Below are positions 1 to 4,444 of a DNA stretch of 5,581 nucleotides, one piece after another (within the stretch, counting starts at the first letter, position 1; each line of letters starts with the position of its first letter). The notes beneath the pieces were generated by a model that saw only the letters and a list, made by a program, of their open reading frames with translations, did not search any database and was not told the origin of the DNA. Source of the stretch: Mariprofundaceae bacterium (GTDB lineage Bacteria > Pseudomonadota > Zetaproteobacteria > Mariprofundales > Mariprofundaceae); NCBI GenBank assembly GCA_027035825.1, contig JALVTX010000226.1, positions 1-5,581 of the forward strand, given 5' to 3'. A program made the translations under genes and the position numbers.

Positions 1-420
1 GCCGAGGGCGTGAGCGGCCGCCGCTACATCTACCACGAGCCCTGCCACACGCCGCTGAAGCGGCACGGCTCCGAGGAAGCGATCCGCGCCCTGCTGGGCA
101 GCGAGTCCGTGGCCTCGCCCGAGTGCTGCGGCGAGGCCGGCACGCTGGCCGTGGCCAAGCCGGCCATCGCCGGCAAGATCCGCGCCCGCAAGGAGGAGGA
201 AATGGCGCGCGCCAGGGCGCGCATCGCGGACGAGGATGCGCTGCGCGTGCTCACGTCCTGTCCGTCCTGCTTGCAGGGCTTGTCCCGTCTGGAGGGCGAG
301 ACGGGGGTGGAGGCCGATTACATCGTCGTGGAGCTGGCCCGCCACCTGCACGGCGAGGACTGGCAACGCCGCTTCATCGAGCGGGTGCGCGCCGGCGGCA
401 TCGAGCGGGTGCTGATGTAG
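1..420 (+). CDS. DUF3683-type FAD/Fe-S oxidoreductase, C-terminal fragment
   Basis: This is the last 139 residues of a protein whose start lies left of the window; the frame is open from base 1 and ends at TAG 418-420. The fragment is a cysteine-rich (CCG, heterodisulfide-reductase-like) domain. It shows HEPCHTP (Cys15 of the fragment), ECCGEAG (Cys42-Cys43) and SCPSC (Cys87, Cys90), the usual ligand pattern for an iron-sulfur or metal centre. The KEEEMARA segment, ADYIVVELARH and the ending GGIERVLM fit, from memory, the C-terminus of the large DUF3683 FAD/FMN-binding oxidoreductases of betaproteobacteria. In those proteins an FAD-linked oxidase domain and a ferredoxin-like domain precede the CCG domain. 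They are presumed dehydrogenases of a small organic acid, but the substrate is unknown to me. The stop lies 2 bases before the next start, so co-transcription is likely. An LldE/GlcF-like separate Fe-S subunit is a less likely alternative. Confidence 0.85.
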   Translation, partial: AEGVSGRRYIYHEPCHTPLKRHGSEEAIRALLGSESVASPECCGEAGTLAVAKPAIAGKIRARKEEEMARARARIADEDALRVLTSCPSCLQGLSRLEGETGVEADYIVVELARHLHGEDWQRRFIERVRAGGIERVLM

Positions 421-422
421 CC

Positions 423-1031
423 GTGCGCGGGCGACGGCTGCGCTGGAGTCTGCTTGTGCTGCTGGCGTTGGGCGGCTGCGCCACCACGCCGCCCAGGCAC
501 CTGGACAATGGTTGCGAGATTTTCCGCGAGAAATCGGGCTGGTACGACGACGCCAAGGCGTCCCAGGAAAAATGGGGCGTGCCCATCCACGTGCAGCTGG
601 CCATCATCTGGCAGGAATCCCGTTTCCGCGCCCAGGCCAAGGCGCCGCGCGACTACCTGCTCGGCTTCATTCCCTGGGGGCGCAAGTCTTCCGCGTTCGG
701 CTACGCGCAGGTCAAGGACGGCACTTGGGACTGGTACCGGCGCAAGACCGGCAACAGCGGCGCCGACCGCGACGATTTCGGCGACGTGACCGACTTCATC
801 GGCTGGTATGGCGCGATGGCGCACCGGAAGCTGGGCATCTCCAAGTGGGATGCCTACCGCCTCTACCTAGCCTACCACGAGGGCCTGGGCGGCTACCGGC
901 GCAAGACCTACCGCAAGAAGCCGTGGCTGATGCGCGTGGCGCGCAAGGTGGAGCGCCGCGCGGCGCGCTACCGTTCGCAGATCGCCGCATGCAGGGACGA
1001 GCTGGAGTCGCCATGGTGGTGGCCGTTCTGA
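423..1031 (+). CDS. Lipoprotein with lytic transglycosylase (SLT/lysozyme-like) domain
   Basis: This 202-residue protein is probably an outer-membrane-anchored murein transglycosylase that would cleave MurNAc-GlcNAc bonds in the periplasm. Residues 1-18 form a lipoprotein signal: Arg-rich start, hydrophobic LLVLLAL, lipobox L16-G17-G18 and lipidated Cys19. The following residues (ATTPP) give no Asp at +2, consistent with sorting to the outer membrane. The catalytic motif is IIWQESRF with Glu65 as the likely acid, followed by FGYAQVKDGTW, the conserved G-x-x-Q element of the SLT fold, and LAYHEG further on. The protein resembles the compact SLT_4-like lipoproteins. Cys31 and Cys190 could form a disulfide. 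The C-terminus is unusually aromatic (PWWWPF). The start is GTG 423, 2 bases after the upstream TAG. No ATG lies close in this frame and no strong Shine-Dalgarno is visible, so translation may be coupled to the upstream gene. Enzymatic activity is inferred from motifs only. Confidence 0.85.
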   Translation: MRGRRLRWSLLVLLALGGCATTPPRHLDNGCEIFREKSGWYDDAKASQEKWGVPIHVQLAIIWQESRFRAQAKAPRDYLLGFIPWGRKSSAFGYAQVKDGTWDWYRRKTGNSGADRDDFGDVTDFIGWYGAMAHRKLGISKWDAYRLYLAYHEGLGGYRRKTYRKKPWLMRVARKVERRAARYRSQIAACRDELESPWWWPF

Positions 1032-1061
1032 AGCGTTGGGGGCGGCTTGGCGGCAGGGCCA

Positions 1062-1089
1062 TTGACTTGAACGGCGGCCTTCCTACAAT
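1062..1089 (+). promoter_or_regulatory. Sigma70-type promoter of tRNA-Gln
   Basis: The -35 element TTGACT (1062-1067) and the -10 element TACAAT (1084-1089) each match the consensus at five of six positions and are 16 bases apart. Transcription would start near 1096, only about 10 bases before the tRNA, as is common for tRNA genes. The promoter begins about 30 bases after the transglycosylase stop codon, so the tRNA has its own promoter. Confidence 0.8.
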
Positions 1090-1105
1090 CCGGCCTTCCA
1101 ACCGT

Positions 1106-1179
1106 TGGGGGATCGTCTAACGGCAGGACAGCGGACTCTGACTCCGTCAATCTAGGTTCGAATCCTAGTCCCCCAGCCA
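1106..1179 (+). tRNA. tRNA-Gln (anticodon CTG)
   Basis: The gene folds into a complete cloverleaf. The acceptor stem TGGGGGA (1106-1112) pairs with TCCCCCA (1169-1175). The D stem is GTC/GAC (1115-1117 with 1127-1129). The anticodon stem GCGGA/TCCGT (1131-1135 with 1143-1147, with one G-U pair) holds the loop CTCTGAC with anticodon CTG at 1138-1140. The T arm is CTAGG/CCTAG (1152-1156 with 1164-1168) around TTCGAAT. The discriminator is G1176 and the CCA end is encoded (1177-1179). The U1-A72 pair and G73 are known identity features of bacterial tRNA-Gln. It reads CAG codons. Confidence 0.97.
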
Positions 1180-1242
1180 GTTCTCGCCGCGGGCGGGGGC
1201 GCGGGACGCCGCGATGCGAACGGGCAAGCATGCGGCAGCGAA

Positions 1243-1260
1243 CATGAAGAAAAATTCATG
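1243..1260. repeat. Inverted repeat CATGAA-N6-TTCATG
   Basis: CATGAA (1243-1248) and TTCATG (1255-1260) form a perfect 6-bp inverted repeat around an A-rich hexamer, with a further TTCATG at 1266-1271. The AT-rich setting in otherwise GC-rich DNA makes an operator for a dimeric regulator plausible, but a short chance palindrome cannot be excluded. Confidence 0.35.
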
Positions 1261-1354
1261 CGCTGTTCATGATATTTCAATGTTGACCCTGTATGGTTCG
1301 CATCAATTCGGCGTTATTCCCTCCTCCCCTCCCTATAGTTGCGCCGGATGACCG

Positions 1355-1383
1355 GGCCCTGGCTTTCCGCCAGGGCCTTTTTT
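1355..1383 (+). terminator. Intrinsic terminator downstream of tRNA-Gln
   Basis: A perfect 9-bp stem GGCCCTGGC (1355-1363) pairs with GCCAGGGCC (1369-1377) around a 5-base loop (TTTCC), directly followed by six T (1378-1383). This is a textbook Rho-independent terminator for the + strand. The nearest upstream transcription unit is tRNA-Gln, about 175 bases away. It therefore ends either a long tRNA precursor or a separate small transcript starting in between. Confidence 0.9.
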
Positions 1384-1493
1384 GTCACCGCTCTTCCTTT
1401 TGCTGGCCGGTTTTGGCCGCGCCGGTTTCCGGGCTGTTATATGCGGCGATCAGAGTCTCGCGCGGGCGTTTCCATCATGCGAATCCGCGCTTG

Positions 1494-1505
1494 CCCCCCC
1501 CCCCC
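1494..1505. repeat. Homopolymeric C12 tract upstream of lipoprotein gene
   Basis: Twelve consecutive C residues lie 79 bases before the lipoprotein start codon. Tracts of this length are prone to slipped-strand changes in length. The tract lies outside any plausible coding frame. It could fall in the -35 region of a promoter using CTTAAT (1526-1531) as -10, or in the 5' leader if transcription starts near 1450. Function is inferred, not shown. Confidence 0.5.
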
Positions 1506-1570
1506 GAGTGTGGTTGGTTTCGTCCCTTAATGGCGATAGATGCATTCGCCACAAACCATATTTGAAAGAG

Positions 1571-1577
1571 AAGGAGG
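1571..1577 (+). promoter_or_regulatory. Strong ribosome binding site of the lipoprotein gene
   Basis: AAGGAGG at 1571-1577 is a seven-base match to the anti-Shine-Dalgarno sequence of 16S rRNA and lies 7 bases before ATG 1585. It fixes the start at 1585, or at the adjacent in-frame ATG 1588, rather than at the ATG at 1540 in the same frame, and predicts efficient translation. Confidence 0.85.
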
Positions 1578-1584
1578 ATCGGGA

Positions 1585-3537
1585 ATGATGCGAACGAAGA
1601 TGATTTCCGCCCTGGCGGCCTGCGCGATGGCGCTGGCGGCCTGTGGCGGCGGAGGCGGGGGCGCCGCCTCGGTTGCCGGCGGCGGAGGCGGAGGGACGAC
1701 CGTTTCCGGCGTGGCCAACCTGGGCAAGGTGACCAACGGCACGGTGACGGCCTACAAGCTGGTGAATGGCGCCAAGGGCGCGCAGCTGGGAACGGCCACC
1801 ACGGCTGCCGATGGCTCCTTCACCATCACGTTCAATGGCTATACGGGGCCGGTGCTGTTCGAGCTGACGCCGACGGCGCAGTCCACCTATCTGGACGAGG
1901 CCACGGGCGTGGCCACGGCCTTGCCGACTACGCCTAACTTTGCAGTCCAGTCCGTGCTGCCGAAGGCGGGCGCGAACGCGAGCGTGGCGATCACGCCGCT
2001 CACGGATATCGTGGCTGCGGCGGTGGCGAAGAAGGCCAATCCGACGGCGAAGGACATCGAGCAGGCGGCCGCCTATGTGGCGGGTCAGCTTGGCCTGAAC
2101 GGCGTGGACATCCTGACCACGAAGCCGGCGGATATTGGCAACCCCAATCTGCCCGCCGCCACGACCGCGAAGCAGAAGCACTATGCCCGCGTGCTGGCGG
2201 CCGTGGCCAAGGTGGCCAATAACGGTCCTGGTGGGGCGGTGGATCCGGCGACGTATGCGAAGGGCAGCCTTGGGCCGGGCGCGACGGGGCTGTTTGACGC
2301 CAGTGGCAACCCGGCGTCGCTCGCGCAGAAGAAGACGACGTTGACGGCGTTGCATACGGCAACCACGAACTACGCGTCGCCCGCCGGAGCGAATTTCGCC
2401 ACGCTGCCCGCGCCGCCGACACCGGTGTCGTCCTCGCTGGGCAAGACGTATTACTACGTTTATCAATCCTACCAGGATAATGACGCCAATGTGGACAGCC
2501 TGGAAATCGGCACCGTGACCTTTCCCACGACGAATGGCGGCAACGCGCCTTACGTGGGGATTTCTGCTTGGGGTAATAACGGTGTGATTGCTGCGTATTC
2601 CGGCTCAATGCCCCTGACCGTCAACCCGGATGGAAGCTGGATGGCCCAAAACGCCTTTGGCGGCAACGTCACCAGCGACGGCATGGTGATTGCCGGCGTG
2701 AACATCGGCTCGGGCGGACCGACCACGGACATCATCTACGGCGTCCAGAAACCGGCGACCAACATCACGCAGGCGCAGCTTGCCGGCAAGACCTTCGATT
2801 TCGTGGCGCAGGGGGGAACGCATGGGGGCGGCGCCATGCCCGCGATGACGCAGGACAAGGGCTCCATCACCTTTGCCCAGAATGGCACCGCGACGGTGAC
2901 CATGCAGAGCAGGCTCGTGGGGCAGACATGGCCGGCTCCCAGCACCTCTACCGTGAATTACAGCATCATCGCCTCCAATGGACTCATCAAGATTAACATC
3001 AATACCGCAACCTCGACGGGCGTTATTTACATCGCGCCCTCGGCGAACCTTCAGTATGGCGCGTTTGCCGAGTACATCATGAGCAACGCCACTGGTGGCC
3101 CTCAGTTCAAGAACGCAGGCTTCGCCATCCTTCATTCGGTTGGCGCGCCCGCGCTGGCGAACACGGCCTATCATTACTTCACCGCCTATTACACGAGCAA
3201 CAGCTCGCTGGTGACAGCGCCGAACAACAAGGGGCCGCAGGCGGAGCAGGGCACGGTGCTGCTGGCCGGGGCCAACGCCAGCGGGAGCGTGCCGGGCAAC
3301 GGCGTGCTGATTTCCATGCGGTTGGAGCAGAATCAGGCGGGCCAACCCTCTTCGCCGGTTGAATGTGGGCCGGCTGCGGTGACGTCATTCGCCTGCGCGG
3401 GCGCGGCGTTCTCCGCGACGTTCACGCCGGGCGCCAATGGCACGGCGACGACCAACCTGCCGGGGAATCCGACGATGTTCGTTTCCTCGGACGGCAATGT
3501 CGCCATCGCGCCGGGGCTGGTGGCCATCAAGCAGTAA
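1585..3537 (+). CDS. Large Gly-tethered lipoprotein of unknown function with three beta-rich modules
   Basis: I do not recognise a named function for this 650-residue protein. Residues 1-19 are a lipoprotein signal peptide, with lipobox L17-A18-A19 and lipidated Cys20. A tether with two Gly6 runs follows (G21-26, G32-37). There is no Asp at +2, so outer-membrane anchoring is expected. Residues about 40-100 look like a small beta-sandwich of the carboxypeptidase-regulatory or transthyretin-like kind (SGVANLGKVTNGTVTAYKL, then ADGSFTITF). Residues about 133-270 are Ala/Lys-rich and probably helical, starting with ITPLTDIVAAAV, a motif I associate with secreted proteobacterial lipoproteins. From residue 285 three beta-rich stretches (about 285-390, 399-519, 524-650) share a similar start (L-x-x-K/T followed by aromatics), an inner GTV or GSI strand, and a similar closing strand (IYGVQKP, FAILHSV, GLVAIKQ). 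Cys594 and Cys604 may form a disulfide. No catalytic motif is seen. The gene stands alone, with its own leader and terminator. A surface-exposed binding or structural role is an inference. Confidence 0.85.
   Translation: MMRTKMISALAACAMALAACGGGGGGAASVAGGGGGGTTVSGVANLGKVTNGTVTAYKLVNGAKGAQLGTATTAADGSFTITFNGYTGPVLFELTPTAQSTYLDEATGVATALPTTPNFAVQSVLPKAGANASVAITPLTDIVAAAVAKKANPTAKDIEQAAAYVAGQLGLNGVDILTTKPADIGNPNLPAATTAKQKHYARVLAAVAKVANNGPGGAVDPATYAKGSLGPGATGLFDASGNPASLAQKKTTLTALHTATTNYASPAGANFATLPAPPTPVSSSLGKTYYYVYQSYQDNDANVDSLEIGTVTFPTTNGGNAPYVGISAWGNNGVIAAYSGSMPLTVNPDGSWMAQNAFGGNVTSDGMVIAGVNIGSGGPTTDIIYGVQKPATNITQAQLAGKTFDFVAQGGTHGGGAMPAMTQDKGSITFAQNGTATVTMQSRLVGQTWPAPSTSTVNYSIIASNGLIKININTATSTGVIYIAPSANLQYGAFAEYIMSNATGGPQFKNAGFAILHSVGAPALANTAYHYFTAYYTSNSSLVTAPNNKGPQAEQGTVLLAGANASGSVPGNGVLISMRLEQNQAGQPSSPVECGPAAVTSFACAGAAFSATFTPGANGTATTNLPGNPTMFVSSDGNVAIAPGLVAIKQ
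1645..1695 (+). repeat. Direct repeat encoding the glycine tether
   Basis: A 14-base unit GGCGGCGGAGGCGG occurs at 1645-1658 and 1678-1691, 33 bases apart and in the same frame. It encodes the two Gly6 runs just after the lipidated cysteine. Recombination between copies would change tether length by 11 residues without breaking the frame. Confidence 0.6.
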
Positions 3538-3548
3538 GACGCGGCAAG

Positions 3549-3605
3549 GCCGGGTTGCCCGGCGCGCGCAAAAAGAGGCCCGTCGCGCAAGCGGCGGGCC
3601 TTTGC
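3549..3605. terminator. Bidirectional terminator between convergent genes
   Basis: The main hairpin pairs GGCCCGTCGC (3577-3586) with GCGGCGGGCC (3591-3600), ten pairs including one G-U, closed by a GCAA tetraloop. On the + strand TTTGCTT follows. On the minus strand the flanking AAAAA (3570-3574) gives a five-T run after the stem. It can therefore serve both the lipoprotein gene and the convergent nuclease gene, more canonically for the latter. A second small hairpin, GCCGGG/CCCGGC (3549-3554 with 3558-3563), precedes it directly after the lipoprotein stop codon. Confidence 0.85.
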
Positions 3606-3634
3606 TTGTGATGGGCCGGGATGCTTCTGACGGG

Positions 3635-4444
3635 TTATGTTCTCTTTGTCTTGCGGGAGACACGCACCGGAGGCTCGGGGCTGGTGGCAGCTTGCAGGCT
3701 GAGGGTGGCCGCGACCGGCAGGTGGTCGGAGCAGACGAAGGGCATGGCCGACAGGCCGTGGAAGGCGATGTCCGGCGTGCCGAGGATGTGGTCGAGCCGG
3801 CGCGCCGGCCGCCAACTGGGGAAGGTGGCGGGCGCATGGCGGGGCGGGCTCAGGCGGGTGGCCGCCAGCAGATGCCGGAACTCCGGCGATCCCGGTTCGC
3901 AGTTGAGGTCGCCCATCAGCAGCGCGCTGTCATGCCGGTTCAGTCGCCGGATGAGGAAGTCCATCTGGCGCATGCGGCTGGCTTGCCGGAGCGACAGGTG
4001 GGTGACGAAGACGGCGAGTTCGCGGCCATGCACGTTCAGCACCGCTTCCATCAGGCCGCGCCCGTGCCGGGAGGCGGGCAGCCGATGGCGTTCCAGGTGA
4101 ATGCACGGAAAGCGGCTCAAGAGCCCCAGGCTGATGCGCGCCACGCGGCTGATGGCGCGCGTGACCTGCGTGTGGCAGTGGGGCATGCCGCTCTTGAAGG
4201 CGATGTATTCGGCTTGGTGGATATGGTGGGTGCGAAAGGAGCCGCTGTCGGTTTCCTGCAATGCGACGATGTCGAAGTCGGCCAGTTGCTCGGCGATGAG
4301 TCCCAGGTTGGCGAGCAGTTGCCGGTGCGGCAGCACGTAGCGGTGGCTGTACGTCAGCAGGTGACGCGGCCGGCGGCTGCCGATGCCGGCCTGGATATTG
4401 AATGTGGCCACGCGCAGGCGCGGCGAAGACTCGCCCGCGTTCAG
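3635..4444 (-). CDS. Endonuclease/exonuclease/phosphatase (EEP) family metal-dependent hydrolase
   Basis: The product, 269 residues from the start chosen here, belongs to the DNase I-like EEP superfamily of Mg-dependent phosphodiesterases. Core motifs are present in order: VATFNIQ (Asn16), ALQETD (Glu64), VTHLSL (His149), MGDLNCEPGS (Asp179, Asn181), RLDHIL (Asp218) and CSDHLPV (Asp240-His241). The predicted metal and catalytic residues are therefore intact and an active enzyme is expected. No signal peptide is seen, so it should be cytoplasmic. The substrate (DNA, RNA, phospholipid or inositol phosphate) cannot be read from the motifs. The start is unusual. CTG 4444-4442 overlaps the rmuC stop (CTGA) and has GGAGAG seven to nine bases upstream. 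The only conventional candidate near the conserved N-terminus is GTG 4411 (258 residues), which would start inside the first core strand and lacks a Shine-Dalgarno. The C-terminal tail (RVSRKTKRT) is basic. Confidence 0.88.
   Translation of the reverse strand: MNAGESSPRLRVATFNIQAGIGSRRPRHLLTYSHRYVLPHRQLLANLGLIAEQLADFDIVALQETDSGSFRTHHIHQAEYIAFKSGMPHCHTQVTRAISRVARISLGLLSRFPCIHLERHRLPASRHGRGLMEAVLNVHGRELAVFVTHLSLRQASRMRQMDFLIRRLNRHDSALLMGDLNCEPGSPEFRHLLAATRLSPPRHAPATFPSWRPARRLDHILGTPDIAFHGLSAMPFVCSDHLPVAATLSLQAATSPEPPVRVSRKTKRT

Larger units (their letters stand above)
1180..1584. other. Gene-free region between tRNA-Gln and the large lipoprotein gene
   Basis: No convincing gene is seen in these roughly 400 bases. 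Open frames here (for example + strand 1293-1565) give low-complexity, Pro/Arg/Ser-rich products with no recognisable domain or ribosome binding site. The part just after the tRNA is GC-rich and can form a 5-bp hairpin (CCGCG 1187-1191 with CGCGG 1200-1204). It then becomes AT-rich around 1240-1320, with the inverted repeat at 1243-1260 and a third TTCATG at 1266-1271. A strong terminator lies at 1355-1383 and a C12 tract at 1494-1505. Promoters for the downstream gene are uncertain. One candidate is TTGGCC (1413-1418) with an extended -10 TGtTATATG (1435-1443), spacer 19. Another is CTTAAT (1526-1531), whose -35 position would fall in the C tract. Confidence 0.6.

Noticed and set aside
1213..1222. 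GATGCGAACG repeated at 1213-1222 and 1587-1596
   Set aside because: A ten-base match with one copy across the lipoprotein start codon. It is most likely chance, with no further shared flanks.
968..1231. Minus-strand open frame containing GFEPRLTESESAVLPLDDPP
   Set aside because: It is the translation of the tRNA-Gln gene in antisense. This type of peptide recurs in databases as a spurious ORF over tRNA genes.
1293..1565. 90-residue + strand open frame in the intergenic region
   Set aside because: It runs through the intrinsic terminator and the C12 tract, has no Shine-Dalgarno, and its Pro-rich composition looks non-coding.
1540..1584. Upstream ATG at 1540 as start of the lipoprotein
   Set aside because: It would place 15 mostly polar residues before the signal peptide and bury the AAGGAGG ribosome binding site inside the coding region. 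The 1585 start gives a correct lipoprotein signal.
1450..2466. 338-residue minus-strand open frame opposite the lipoprotein gene
   Set aside because: The product is Arg/Gly-rich low-complexity sequence typical of the antisense of a GC-rich gene. The + strand frame has a signal peptide, lipobox and strong ribosome binding site.
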